Counted from the stretch's first letter, positions 1-9,573 are shown. The stretch: DNA of 64,000 bases from JANQSS01 sp965249735 (GCA_965249735.1 CBDFMS010000024.1:496001-560000), one strand, 5' to 3'. Numbers and translations are program-made. The notes: generated from the letters alone by a model not told the origin.

Positions 1-370
1 CAACAATCATTCTCATAGTCGTGGATAGTTTAAGTCAGATTTTGTAGTTGGTATAGTAGAGAGTCAAAGATAGTCAAGAACGCTGCTCCAATTGTTGATT
101 TGCCGCTGCTTTCCGGATTTTGAAATCGGTCAACAATTGGTGCCATACGAATGGTAGTGGATCGAAAAATAAAGTGATGTTCAAAACGAATACTTGAAAA
201 TAAACCTATATGCCAAGGAGTACGGTCAAAAGTGTTATCGATGTCTTGATTTTAAATTAGAGCGAGTAAATAAATCTTGATTAACTGCAACAAGATATAA
301 TATTATTATCTGGAGACAATAATAAAATTCGCCATTAATAATACTGACAGATTAGACAAATTTCTAAGGC
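1..370. other. Non-coding stretch downstream of ald
   Basis: No open reading frame of useful length and no tRNA- or rRNA-like sequence is visible. The stretch lies beyond the stop codon of the minus-strand ald gene. Its only distinct structure is an 11-bp inverted repeat at 88-98 and 130-140, listed separately. Confidence 0.5.
88..140. repeat. 11-bp perfect inverted repeat with 31-bp spacer
   Basis: CCAATTGTTGA at 88-98 is the exact reverse complement of TCAACAATTGG at 130-140. No T-run follows either arm, so it does not look like an intrinsic terminator. It could be a protein-binding palindrome, the footprint of a small mobile element, or chance. Confidence 0.4.
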
Positions 371-1600
371 CTACATATTTGACGCCAGTAATAAATTTAA
401 ATCAGTGAATTTGTGGTTATAGCGTTTTGCTAAATACTCATTTGTCAATCGCCCTTTAAACGTATATACGCCATGCATGAGACCTGGATTGCTATATAAT
501 AATTGTTCGATCCCATGTGTCGATCCGGCATCAAGTAATATTGGTGTTAAAATATTACTGACTGCAACGGAAGCTGTTCGCGCAACACGGCTGGCAATAT
601 TTGGCACACAATAGTGAATAACGCCATGTTTAACAAAAGTTGGATGTTCGTGCGTAGTCACTTGTGACGTTTCAATGCAGCCACCTTGATCGATACTCAC
701 GTCTACAACTACAGAACCGTCTCGCATTTTAGCGACCATATCCTCACTCACGATAACCGGAGATCGGCCTGTTTCAGAATGTACAGCGCCGATTACCACA
801 TCTGCATTCAAGATTTCTCGTTCGAGATATACCGGATTTAAAGAAGAGGTAAATAACTGTTGACCCACACGTTGTTGAATCCGCATGAGCTTATAAATAT
901 TATTATCAAAAATACAAACCGACGCGCCTAGTCCCAATGCAGTGCGTGTCGCGAATTCTCCTACAACACCGGCTCCTAATATGATTACTTTTGCCGGTGG
1001 GACGCCTGAAATTCCACCCAATAATATACCTGATCCACCTGAAGACTTAGATAAGAGTTCTGCAGCAGCCAGTACTGCACTGATACCTGCCATTTCGCTC
1101 ATAATTCGAACGAGTGGAAAGGATCCGTCGCCATCCATTAAATATTCCATGGCCATCGAGACGACTCTTTTGTTGAGTAGCGTTTGAATGTATTCTTTGT
1201 TAATGATGGAAATTTGTAATGGCGATATAAGTAAATTATCCGCTTGTAAAAGCCGGGCCTCTTCAATTGTAGGTGGAGCAACTTTGATAATTACTTCGGA
1301 TTTATAGACTTCTTCTTTATTGTGAATAATTTGTGCTCCTGCTTCACTGTAGTCATTGTCCGAATAGTTTGATTTTTTACCGGCGCCAGACTCAAGGTAT
1401 ATTTCATGACCGTTGGCCACCAATGTAGCCACCGAAGATGGTACGAGGGCTACACGATTTTCTTGCAAGGTGGATTCCTTTGGAATGCCGATTCGTAGTT
1501 TGTTCTTTGATCGCTCGACCTCGAGACGTTCCGCCTGAGTGGCCAATCCTTCACGGGCGAAGTAAGCTAATACTCCATATTTTCTATGTTCTGAACTCAT
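371..1600 (-). CDS. ald: Alanine dehydrogenase
   Basis: NAD-dependent alanine dehydrogenase, which interconverts L-alanine and pyruvate plus ammonia in the cytoplasm. The 409-residue protein has the AlaDH/PNT N-terminal domain, starting at RIGIPKE near residue 37, and a Rossmann NAD-binding domain with GAGVVG near residue 210. The family average is about 370 residues; the surplus is an N-terminal extension of about 35 residues, which I recall in Bacteroidota homologues. The start is the ATG at 1600, nine bases past the tsaE stop, so the two genes are probably co-transcribed, an adjacency common in this phylum. A TAnnTTTG-like element just upstream could give ald its own promoter. Nicotinamide nucleotide transhydrogenase alpha subunit is the main paralogue, but the single-chain length argues for Ald. 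Confidence 0.92.
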   Translation of the reverse strand: MSSEHRKYGVLAYFAREGLATQAERLEVERSKNKLRIGIPKESTLQENRVALVPSSVATLVANGHEIYLESGAGKKSNYSDNDYSEAGAQIIHNKEEVYKSEVIIKVAPPTIEEARLLQADNLLISPLQISIINKEYIQTLLNKRVVSMAMEYLMDGDGSFPLVRIMSEMAGISAVLAAAELLSKSSGGSGILLGGISGVPPAKVIILGAGVVGEFATRTALGLGASVCIFDNNIYKLMRIQQRVGQQLFTSSLNPVYLEREILNADVVIGAVHSETGRSPVIVSEDMVAKMRDGSVVVDVSIDQGGCIETSQVTTHEHPTFVKHGVIHYCVPNIASRVARTASVAVSNILTPILLDAGSTHGIEQLLYSNPGLMHGVYTFKGRLTNEYLAKRYNHKFTDLNLLLASNM

Positions 1601-1609
1601 GGGCTTGCT

Positions 1610-2041
1610 TTACAAAACTAAGATTTTTCTGTGGCTGTTGATATGTTGGATCTCGATCTCGAAATAATCGGAGGAAATGAGGGGTATAGCAAGTTCTGGC
1701 CACTCAATTAGAATCAAGTCCTCTCCTTCAAGTATTTCCTCTAATCCAATGTCGATTACTTCTTCGATTGACTCGAGACGATAGAGGTCAAGATGGTAGA
1801 TCCGAGACCGTCCTGCTTTGCTTTCGCAAGTATATTCATTGATCAATGAAAAAGTGGGGCTGGTCACCTCATCCAAGCCACCCAGGTAGGCATTCAAGCA
1901 ACGAACCAGGGTGGTCTTTCCGGTGCCTAGATCACCTATTAAAAGCCAAATTTTTCGACCTTTTGCAACCTGCCAAAGATCCGGTATAATAGCGGACCAG
2001 GCAGCCTCATTCTCGACCTCGTATTGTAGCTTCGTTTTCAT
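1610..2041 (-). CDS. tsaE: tRNA threonylcarbamoyladenosine biosynthesis ATPase TsaE
   Basis: ATPase subunit of the complex with TsaD and TsaB that makes t6A37 in ANN-decoding tRNAs. The 143-residue protein carries a Walker A motif (GDLGTGKTT) followed by the family signature VTSPTF and, later, LIEWPE. I chose the internal ATG at 2041, giving an MKTKLQYE start and a normal family length. The frame is open to an upstream ATG at 2104, but that would add 21 residues not typical of TsaE and push into the region shared with the gyrB promoter. It is divergent from gyrB and directly upstream of ald. Confidence 0.93.
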   Translation of the reverse strand: MKTKLQYEVENEAAWSAIIPDLWQVAKGRKIWLLIGDLGTGKTTLVRCLNAYLGGLDEVTSPTFSLINEYTCESKAGRSRIYHLDLYRLESIEEVIDIGLEEILEGEDLILIEWPELAIPLISSDYFEIEIQHINSHRKILVL

Positions 2042-2155
2042 CTTCAAATTCTCATGCAAATCGTTGATTTTCAACAACAATATACATGAATTAATTCCTT
2101 CCAAAAAGCAATAAAATCAGGTCCTTCAAAGTTAGGTAATAGGTGGTTAAAGTTG

Positions 2156-2163
2156 TATCTTTG
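2156..2163 (+). promoter_or_regulatory. Bacteroidota-type -7 element for gyrB
   Basis: TATCTTTG matches TAnnTTTG exactly and lies 36 bases before the gyrB ATG at 2200. No clear TTTG -33 box is seen at the usual spacing. An in-frame ATG at 2143 lies upstream of this element, so it would not be on the transcript, which supports the start at 2200. Confidence 0.5.
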
Positions 2164-2199
2164 ACAACCGTATTTCAGATTTTAATTACCAACACATAT

Positions 2200-4143
2200 A
2201 TGGCAAACAAACACAATTATGATGCCAGTAATATACAGGCATTAGAAGGGCTAGAAGCTGTCCGAAAGAGACCAGCGATGTACATTGGCAGTACCGACAC
2301 AAAGGGGCTACATCATTTAGTATGGGAAGTGGTGGATAACTCAATTGATGAGCATCTGGCGGGATTTTGCAACAATATCGATCTTATCATCCATCCGGAT
2401 AATTCGATCACTGTAATGGACAATGGTCGGGGTATTCCGACCGATATGCATGAAAAACTTCAAAAATCAGCACTAGAGGTCGTTATGACCGTATTGCATG
2501 CAGGCGGTAAATTTGATAAGGATACATACAAGGTGTCAGGTGGATTGCATGGAGTCGGTGTTTCATGTGTAAATGCACTATCAGAACACCTGGTCGCTAA
2601 AGTATTTCGAAGCGGTAAAATATACCAGCAAACGTATTCGACCGGAAAACCACTTTCGCCTGTGGAGATCATTGGCGACACAGATAAAACGGGAACGCAA
2701 ATCACATTTGTACCTGATACGTCCATTTTTGAGACATCGGTGTATCGATTTGAAACATTGGCTAATCGATTGAAGGAAATGTCGTTTTTGAACAAAGGTT
2801 TACATCTCAGTATACTGGACGAACGCGAAAAAGAAGATGGTGAATACAGGAAAGATGAATTTTATTCCGAAGGAGGATTAAGGGAATTCGTTAATTATCT
2901 CGATGAAAGCAAGCAGTCGTTGATCGATTACCCTATCTATGTGACCACTGCTGATGAAAACGTGGAAGTAGAAGTAGCGATGCAATATAATACCTCATAT
3001 TCTGAAAATATTTATTCATTTGTAAATAATATTAATACACGGGAAGGAGGAACGCATGTCAGTGGTTTTCGAAGAGCGATCAATCGATTATTCACTTCAT
3101 ATGGAGATGATAATGGATTATTTAAAAAATTGAAATTCAAAATTACCGGAGAGGACTTTCGGGAAGGTCTGACGGCAGTGGTATCTGTAAAGGTTCCAGA
3201 GCCGCAATTCAAAGGACAAACAAAAGGTGAATTAGGAAATTCAGAAGTTACTGGAATTGTTTCACGCGCCGTTGGTAACGCACTGCGACATTGGTTGGAA
3301 GAGAATCCTAAGCAAGCAAAGAAAATTATTGACAAGGTAATTCTTGCAGCTACGGCACGTCATGCCGCAAGAAAAGCCAGGGAAATGGTTCAGCGAAAAA
3401 GTCCGCTAAGTGGAAGCGGCTTACCGGGAAAATTATCTGATTGTTCCTCACGAGATCCGAATGTTTCAGAAATCTTTCTCGTGGAGGGAGATTCGGCCGG
3501 GGGTACAGCCAAGCAGGGTAGAGACCGGAATTTTCAGGCCATCCTTCCGTTGCGTGGAAAAATATTAAATGTTGAAAAAGCGCTAGAACATAAAATCTAT
3601 GAAAACGAAGAGATAAAAAATATGTTTACCGCCCTGGGCGTCAGTATTACAGAGAATGAAGAAGGAGAGCGCGTTTTAAATACTGAAAAATTGCGCTACC
3701 ATAAAATTGTCGTCATGTGTGATGCCGATGTTGATGGTAGCCACATTACAACATTAATTTTGACTTTCTTCTTCCGGTATATGCGTCCGTTAATCGAAAA
3801 TGGACATGTTTATATTGCTGCACCACCATTGTATCTGGTAAAAAAGGGAAGCCAAATGCAATATTGCTGGAATGAGGAAGAACGCAAAGAAGCCGTTGAG
3901 CGGATTGCAGGAGGGGCCGAAACAACTACAGTAAAAATCCAACGATATAAAGGTTTAGGAGAAATGAATTCTGAACAGTTATGGGACACAACAATGGATC
4001 CGGATACACGTATACTTCGACAAATCACAATTGAAGATGCGCTTGAAGCCGATCGTGTATTTTCTATGTTGATGGGAGACGAAGTTCCACCTCGTCGCCA
4101 TTTTATAGAAACACATGCCAAGTATGCAAAAGTTGATGTTTAA
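2200..4143 (+). CDS. gyrB: DNA gyrase subunit B
   Basis: ATPase subunit of DNA gyrase, which introduces negative supercoils together with GyrA. The 647-residue protein has the GHKL ATPase domain (VDNSIDE, DNGRGIP, GGLHGVG), the transducer domain, and the TOPRIM domain with VEGDSAGG and CDADVDGSH. The C-terminal gyrase signature KGLGEMN is followed by LMGDEVPPRR. The length matches the short bacterial form without the proteobacterial insert. The start at ATG 2200 (MANKHNYD) is preferred over the in-frame ATG at 2143 because of the promoter position. ParE is the alternative, but the QLWDTTMDP and LMGD features favour GyrB. Confidence 0.96.
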   Translation: MANKHNYDASNIQALEGLEAVRKRPAMYIGSTDTKGLHHLVWEVVDNSIDEHLAGFCNNIDLIIHPDNSITVMDNGRGIPTDMHEKLQKSALEVVMTVLHAGGKFDKDTYKVSGGLHGVGVSCVNALSEHLVAKVFRSGKIYQQTYSTGKPLSPVEIIGDTDKTGTQITFVPDTSIFETSVYRFETLANRLKEMSFLNKGLHLSILDEREKEDGEYRKDEFYSEGGLREFVNYLDESKQSLIDYPIYVTTADENVEVEVAMQYNTSYSENIYSFVNNINTREGGTHVSGFRRAINRLFTSYGDDNGLFKKLKFKITGEDFREGLTAVVSVKVPEPQFKGQTKGELGNSEVTGIVSRAVGNALRHWLEENPKQAKKIIDKVILAATARHAARKAREMVQRKSPLSGSGLPGKLSDCSSRDPNVSEIFLVEGDSAGGTAKQGRDRNFQAILPLRGKILNVEKALEHKIYENEEIKNMFTALGVSITENEEGERVLNTEKLRYHKIVVMCDADVDGSHITTLILTFFFRYMRPLIENGHVYIAAPPLYLVKKGSQMQYCWNEEERKEAVERIAGGAETTTVKIQRYKGLGEMNSEQLWDTTMDPDTRILRQITIEDALEADRVFSMLMGDEVPPRRHFIETHAKYAKVDV

Positions 4144-4197
4144 TTTGTGAAAAGTTGGATGTCCGCCATTTCAAATTATTGAATAATATATTTTCAA

Positions 4198-5094
4198 ATG
4201 AATATACTCAGTAAGATATTTTTGTTATTATTTTTAATTACGGGGCTTTTTTCTTGTAGCAGACCTGTCGCTAATTTTGTTTATGACAGAGCGGATGAAA
4301 TTGCTCCTGCAGAAATACAATTTCAAAATCAATCGAAAAACGCGACATCGTACAGTTGGGATTTTGGAGATGGCAGTACCAGCACAGAGATGTCTCCTCA
4401 ACATCGGTATAAACATTCTGGTAATTATGAAGTTGCTTTAATCGCTCGTAATGATAAAGGAAAAGAAATTAGTTTTAAAACAAGGATGATGATAAAACCA
4501 CCAAAGAATTGTATGGTCGAAGTACAAACTTCTCATGGAAATATGTTAATTGAATTATACGATGACACACCAAAACACCGGGATAACTTTTTCAAGTTGG
4601 CAGAGGAAGGTTTTTATGATGGACTACTATTCCATCGAGTAATTGATGGCTTCATGATACAAGGTGGCGACCCACAGTCTAAGGATGCCGCGGCTGCACA
4701 ACCATTAGGTGCCGGTGGTCCCGGGTATCAAATTCCTGCAGAAATCAATCCGGACTACGTTCATGTAAGAGGAGCATTGGCATCTGCAAGACAGGGCGAT
4801 CAGGTAAATCCAGATCGTAAATCGTCAGGTTCTCAATTTTATATCGTGCATGGAAAACCACTTACAGATCAGGACATCGCTATGATGGAAAGGCGAAATG
4901 GGATTTCATATTCTAAAGATCAAAAAGAAGCCTATTTAAAACTTGGTGGCACCCCTTTTCTGGATGGTCAATACACCGTCTTTGGACGTGTAGTATCCGG
5001 TATGGAGGTGATCGATAAAATAGCCACGGTCAAGAAAGGTGCCGGTGATCGTCCTACCGAAGACATAAAAATGAAGATCGAAACAATTAAATAA
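4198..5094 (+). CDS. PKD domain-cyclophilin peptidyl-prolyl isomerase lipoprotein
   Basis: Predicted lipoprotein peptidyl-prolyl cis-trans isomerase. Residues 1-20 form a lipoprotein signal ending in LFSC, with Cys20 as the lipidated residue. Residues about 24-100 are a PKD-like beta-sandwich (WDFGDGS). Residues about 105-298 are a cyclophilin domain with the active-site segments FHRVIDGFMIQGGDP and GSQFYIVHG. The catalytic Arg and the Phe/Gln positions of the core are present. It lies 54 bases after gyrB and is convergent with the next gene. Likely role: folding of secreted proteins at the periplasmic face of the inner or outer membrane. The PKD fusion is unusual for a cyclophilin. Confidence 0.9.
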   Translation: MNILSKIFLLLFLITGLFSCSRPVANFVYDRADEIAPAEIQFQNQSKNATSYSWDFGDGSTSTEMSPQHRYKHSGNYEVALIARNDKGKEISFKTRMMIKPPKNCMVEVQTSHGNMLIELYDDTPKHRDNFFKLAEEGFYDGLLFHRVIDGFMIQGGDPQSKDAAAAQPLGAGGPGYQIPAEINPDYVHVRGALASARQGDQVNPDRKSSGSQFYIVHGKPLTDQDIAMMERRNGISYSKDQKEAYLKLGGTPFLDGQYTVFGRVVSGMEVIDKIATVKKGAGDRPTEDIKMKIETIK

Positions 5095-5127
5095 TAGTTG
5101 TTTCGACCTTCATTTAATTACTTTTCC

Positions 5128-5889
5128 TTAGTCGTTATTTAAAACGCTTAGTTCTGGCATAATATTAATGTACTCGTCGTATGAGTCGCTGAGCACATCG
5201 TTCATATCATTTCTCAAGGCTTGAAATGAATTAGGACCGTGCAATTTTTCATAGTGCATGACAAACTCGTTATTGTTATCCATGTCAGCCATTTTCTTAA
5301 AATGTGTAACGGTTGCTAAATGTCGCCCTTGTTTGTACCCTTGTCGAAATTGGTTGTCATATACACCCCAATAGTTGTCTCCGGGCATGCTTGCCAATGT
5401 TTCTTTTATCTTGATCAGCATGGGGTCAAGTCGATACCCTTCACCTTTTGCTACTTCCAAAAATCGAAGCCGTGTAGTGGCGTATGGTGGTTCAGTAGGA
5501 GCTAAATTGGATAAGTTGTCTTTTCGTCGCCAGAATTCAAAATTCTTATATTCATCGACATATTTCAATACTTCATTCTCCCAGTGTTTGTCATGCGCTT
5601 CGCTTTGTTCCCGATTATCAAGATCTGCATACGTGCAAGGACCCATCTGCCACATCCACCATCCGGCGTGTGGACCATTCATGATTGAAAATACACGCGC
5701 TGTGTAAGGTCCTTCGCTGTGGTAGGTCTCGTTATGATATTTCATATTCGCCCGCAGCTTATCCAGGTTTTGAAGATCTGGCTTGATATAGATCATCAAA
5801 TATTGATGATAAGAGTCTTCATTTTCTTCTTGAGCAATCCCAAACATAAAGGGTATCATCAAGACAAGTAATGCTAATAATTTTCTCAT
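5128..5889 (-). CDS. Secreted protein of unknown function
   Basis: I do not recognise a named family. The 253-residue protein starts with a clean signal peptide (LLALLVLMIPFMFGIAQ), so it should be exported. The mature part is rich in aromatic and charged residues, with WWMWQMGP near residue 77 and FWRRKDN near 119. Its two halves each show alternating strand-helix character, and 'HYEKLHGP' near residue 212 resembles dimeric alpha-beta-barrel (ferredoxin-like) proteins, which is only an inference. There is no T9SS sorting domain and no lipobox. It is transcribed alone, convergent with the cyclophilin gene. Confidence 0.7.
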   Translation of the reverse strand: MRKLLALLVLMIPFMFGIAQEENEDSYHQYLMIYIKPDLQNLDKLRANMKYHNETYHSEGPYTARVFSIMNGPHAGWWMWQMGPCTYADLDNREQSEAHDKHWENEVLKYVDEYKNFEFWRRKDNLSNLAPTEPPYATTRLRFLEVAKGEGYRLDPMLIKIKETLASMPGDNYWGVYDNQFRQGYKQGRHLATVTHFKKMADMDNNNEFVMHYEKLHGPNSFQALRNDMNDVLSDSYDEYINIMPELSVLNND

Positions 5890-6111
5890 GATAAATTGTT
5901 AATGGTTTAAGTTAAAAATACGGTAAACAGGAGTTCTATAGGAAGTCCTGAGTATTCAGAACCGGGTAAAGCGGGGGATACCTTTATGCAATATAGAGAA
6001 TTTCAAACAGAGTTACAAGGAAGACCCGCGAATAGGCATTGTAAGAATCAGAAATCTGCGGACATTTGAATAATGGAATTGTCCTTGTTCTCGAGTGTCA
6101 GAGCAGTTTAT

Positions 6112-7749
6112 TTATTGAGAAGACCACGAAGTGACTTCTTCCCACTTATCACCGATTTGATAAATAAAAACAGAATTTTGTTCTTTGATTTTTCTTTTTA
6201 AATGATAATAGGGAATGGCTAACTGAACATTGAATTTATCATTTTCATAAGAGGAAGCACCAATTCCATTGCGCCAATGCCAGGTTCCCCATTGATTAAA
6301 TTTGACTGAAAGAGAATCTTGAGAATGTACAATAACCTGCACACCATCATGACGACTTTTCATATTAAATTGAATAATATCTTCAATCTCGCATTGTGGA
6401 GGATGTTTATTTTTTACTAATAGATGATCGTCCAACATGGATTTTTCGTGCGATTTCATCATAAGAATTCCCTTGAAGTTGTCAGGGCTTATAAGGACGT
6501 AAACATGTTCTTTATCGTGCCAGCGAAAATCTTCTAACAAACTGTTCATGACATGGCCGGACTCATGCCAATAATAATTGGTTTGAATTAAAAAGATAAA
6601 TGAAATTGTTGCGTACACAATTAGTATCACACGACTTATACGTCTTGGCAACCAACGGATAAAAGCTACTAGTCCCAATAATAAAAAAACGGAGGCAGAA
6701 AATCCATACATGTCATTTGTCGAATAGAGCAAATACGATTCATAAGCGCTGGTAAACGGACCTATTGCAGCCATAAAACAAAGTATACATAAGCCAAATA
6801 GCTGAATTAAGCCGGGTAGTTTTCTGTAATAAAAGAAGAATAGCGCCACCAATATTAAACCAATCAATAGAGCTGATACAAGTACGATAGGTTTTTCTAA
6901 ACTGAAATATAATTTTTCTTTGGCTGGATGGCTCCAATAACGTGTTAGTAAACTGTGTTTAGCGGCATAACGCAGGACGGCACTTAACTGTTTCTGTGGA
7001 TTAATCTGATGCTCAGACATGAGGGGCGCCTTACCCGTATCTGAAAGCAGGATTGAAGTCGAACTAAAATATAGCGGAAGGATAATGAATTGCGGGATTA
7101 CCAGCCAGAACAGTACCTTTTTAACCATCGGGTGTCTTCTCACAAGAAGGAATAGCAATATGATTATGCTAATCAAAGGGATGGCTACAGTCAATTCATG
7201 TGTAAATAATGAGAGTAAATAAAGGATATAAATTAGAACGATTTTTTTTCGTTCAGGATCAGTGATCCACTTAAGCATATATCCAACAACGAGAATGACG
7301 AAGAGCGTAGCTAATAAATAATGAAAACAAACTTTCCAGACGACAGTCGTTGTATGAAATGGATGAATTAGAAATAAAAAAGATGCGATGAGCGGAAACG
7401 AATCCTTTTCAAGTCCAATAAATTGCAAGAGTAATTTTCCTAACCAATAGACACCAAAGGTTACGAATCCAAAAAGCACGGAGTAAATTATATACCACGG
7501 CAACGGAGAAGTATCGAATAATTTATAGATCAGGAAATGCAGAGTGTGCATGACGTGCTGAAGACGATGATAGCCGAAGCAATGACTGATACCACTAAAT
7601 CCATATTCCTGATAGCGTTCATACCAACCTGTGAAGTCGTGTACAAATCCGGCATGTCGTGTGGGCCAGTAAAGGACCAGGGCCAAAAGAGGATAGAGCC
7701 AAAGAAGGCGTTGCTCAATATGTTGAATGAAACGTTGCATGTCGCTCAA
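6112..7749 (-). CDS. Multipass membrane protein, possibly GT-C glycosyltransferase-like
   Basis: A 545-residue integral membrane protein with about ten hydrophobic segments between residues 15 and 405, then a soluble C-terminal domain of about 130 residues. The N-terminal part resembles dolichyl-phosphate-mannose or TMTC-type GT-C enzymes: a first membrane helix, an Asp/His-containing loop (FVHDF), then the later LFLIHPFHTTTVVW segment that mirrors 'LFALHPVHVEAVAW' of that family. The acidic DD motif expected in the first loop is not evident, so catalytic function is uncertain. It is 41 bases from fabG on the same strand. Confidence 0.65.
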   Translation of the reverse strand: MSDMQRFIQHIEQRLLWLYPLLALVLYWPTRHAGFVHDFTGWYERYQEYGFSGISHCFGYHRLQHVMHTLHFLIYKLFDTSPLPWYIIYSVLFGFVTFGVYWLGKLLLQFIGLEKDSFPLIASFLFLIHPFHTTTVVWKVCFHYLLATLFVILVVGYMLKWITDPERKKIVLIYILYLLSLFTHELTVAIPLISIIILLFLLVRRHPMVKKVLFWLVIPQFIILPLYFSSTSILLSDTGKAPLMSEHQINPQKQLSAVLRYAAKHSLLTRYWSHPAKEKLYFSLEKPIVLVSALLIGLILVALFFFYYRKLPGLIQLFGLCILCFMAAIGPFTSAYESYLLYSTNDMYGFSASVFLLLGLVAFIRWLPRRISRVILIVYATISFIFLIQTNYYWHESGHVMNSLLEDFRWHDKEHVYVLISPDNFKGILMMKSHEKSMLDDHLLVKNKHPPQCEIEDIIQFNMKSRHDGVQVIVHSQDSLSVKFNQWGTWHWRNGIGASSYENDKFNVQLAIPYYHLKRKIKEQNSVFIYQIGDKWEEVTSWSSQ

Positions 7750-7790
7750 TTATAAAGGAGGACATGATTGTTTGTAGTTTAGGTTGGCCA

Positions 7791-8528
7791 TCAAGTGTTT
7801 AATCCACCACAGACACTTAGCACTTGGCCTGTAATATAGGTTGATGCGTCAGATCCTAAAAATGCAACCATGTCAGCAACTTCATTTACTTTTCCAAATC
7901 GTTTTAAGGGAACATTTGCCAGATAGGTATCTCGTGTTTTATCGTCCAGGTTATCAGTCATTTCAGTTTCAATAAATCCAGGAGCAATAGCATTACATCG
8001 AATGTTCCGGGATCCCACCTCTTTAGCAATCGATTTTGAAAAACCTATTATCCCTGCTTTACTGGCAGCGTAATTGGCTTGTCCGGCATTCCCAAATACA
8101 CCTACCACGGAAGTCAAATTTATAATTGAACCACCTCGGTTTTTCATCATTGGACGCAAAACATGTTTAGTAAGATTGAACACGGATTTTAAATTTATAC
8201 GAATCACGCTGTCCCACTGCTCTTCCGACATACGAAGCATTAAACCGTCTTTTGTGATACCTGCATTATTGACGAGTATATCAATTTGACCAAACTGATC
8301 GAGGGTCTGTTTGATTAGTTGTTCAGACTGTTCATAGTCGGCTGCATCTGATTGAATCGCAACCAACCGATCTCCTGCATCTAAATCATTGACCAGAGCG
8401 TCGGCTCTGTCTGAGGAACTGCGATAAGTGAAAACAACTGAAGCTCCTGATGAAATTAATTTACGGACGATCCCTTCTCCAATACCTCTTGATCCTCCGG
8501 TGACTAATGCAACTTTTCCTTCCAACAT
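7791..8528 (-). CDS. fabG: 3-oxoacyl-[acyl-carrier-protein] reductase
   Basis: NADPH-dependent reduction of 3-oxoacyl-ACP in the fatty acid elongation cycle. The 245-residue short-chain dehydrogenase has the cofactor motif TGGSRGIG at residues 10-17, NNAG at 87-90, and the catalytic Ser140, Tyr153 and Lys157 (YAASK). The C-terminal YITGQVLSVCGG is typical of FabG. Length and motifs are canonical. It follows the isomerase gene by 27 bases on the same strand. Other SDR functions cannot be excluded from sequence alone, but the near-canonical FabG core makes this the best call. Confidence 0.93.
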   Translation of the reverse strand: MLEGKVALVTGGSRGIGEGIVRKLISSGASVVFTYRSSSDRADALVNDLDAGDRLVAIQSDAADYEQSEQLIKQTLDQFGQIDILVNNAGITKDGLMLRMSEEQWDSVIRINLKSVFNLTKHVLRPMMKNRGGSIINLTSVVGVFGNAGQANYAASKAGIIGFSKSIAKEVGSRNIRCNAIAPGFIETEMTDNLDDKTRDTYLANVPLKRFGKVNEVADMVAFLGSDASTYITGQVLSVCGGLNT

Positions 8529-8555
8529 ATTCTTTTATTATTAAATTTCAATTAA

Positions 8556-9548
8556 TTAATTGGACATTTTAGCGAGTTCACTTTTTAAGTGATTAAGTAC
8601 ATCAACTTCGATTGCATCCACACCACGGAGTTTTGCCAGATACCAGGAGATCCAATCAGCAAGATGGACGAGATAAAATGTTTGTTCAATTCTTGATGAT
8701 CCCTGGGAATAGACTTCAATCCAGGATGCACTCAATTTGCTAATAATATTTTTATTGATTTCAATACGAGCCTGATTACGTTTTAAATCGTCATGATTTC
8801 GAAATACAATTACGGCAAGGTCTGGCCTGTTATCTCGCCAACCTACAAGTTCGTTGTGATTCATTTCTGGAATGACATGATGCCAGCAAAGGGCCTTGGC
8901 ATTTTCATTGATTTGTTGCCGTAGTCGGATTGCTGTTGGTTCCATCCGATCTACCGAATAAATTACAGTGGTTTTACCATGGATTATGGCTGCGATTTTT
9001 TGAGCATCAACGTGAATGTCACCTGATCGGGAATCTATGAAATTACAAGCTTCTACTATTTCTGATTCAAATTTATTTGAAATTAAATTCAAATTAAATA
9101 GAATGTACAATTGCTGAACAATACTAAATCCGAGACAAGCCCTTGGTGAGGACCAGTTATCAGGCACAAGGACATAGTCGTGTCCTTTTTGTTTCGCATG
9201 TTCGATAATTTCACCTCCGGAAGCAATGCAAACAATACGTGCTCCCTTTTTTTCTATTTCGCGAAGTGAATTAAATGTCTCTTCCGTATTTCCACTGTAA
9301 GAAGAGATCAAGGCAAGTGTATTTTCGTTAATGTATTGTGGGACATCATATCCCTTGCCGACGAGATAAGGTACAGGGCATTCATCTCGCACAAATTCGG
9401 CTACAAAATTGCCACCAATACCAGAGCCGCCCATACCAGCGACGTATACGTTGTGTATGGCATGTTCGTTTTTCGAGATCGAAATAGATTTTCCGATTTC
9501 GATTGCTTCACGCAGTTGAGCAGAAAATCGATATATCATTTTATCCAT
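8556..9548 (-). CDS. Bifunctional phosphoglucose/phosphomannose isomerase
   Basis: SIS-domain sugar isomerase that interconverts fructose 6-phosphate with glucose 6-phosphate and mannose 6-phosphate. The 330-residue protein has the first SIS motif GMGGSGIGG near residue 38, SSYSGNTEET near residue 87, and a second SIS half with NHNELVGW near residue 218. Size and motif order match the archaeal/Bacteroidota bifunctional PGI/PMI family rather than classical Pgi. A TAnnTTTG-type element lies 26 bases before the start, so this gene probably heads the transcript that continues into fabG. Confidence 0.88.
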   Translation of the reverse strand: MDKMIYRFSAQLREAIEIGKSISISKNEHAIHNVYVAGMGGSGIGGNFVAEFVRDECPVPYLVGKGYDVPQYINENTLALISSYSGNTEETFNSLREIEKKGARIVCIASGGEIIEHAKQKGHDYVLVPDNWSSPRACLGFSIVQQLYILFNLNLISNKFESEIVEACNFIDSRSGDIHVDAQKIAAIIHGKTTVIYSVDRMEPTAIRLRQQINENAKALCWHHVIPEMNHNELVGWRDNRPDLAVIVFRNHDDLKRNQARIEINKNIISKLSASWIEVYSQGSSRIEQTFYLVHLADWISWYLAKLRGVDAIEVDVLNHLKSELAKMSN

Positions 9549-9573
9549 AGGGCACTATTGACTTAGAACTATA

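Noticed and set aside
1613..1620. Minus-strand TAGTTTTG before ald as an independent ald promoter
   Set aside because: It matches TAnnTTTG but overlaps the tsaE end and would leave a leader of only a few bases, with no -33 box; co-transcription with tsaE is simpler.
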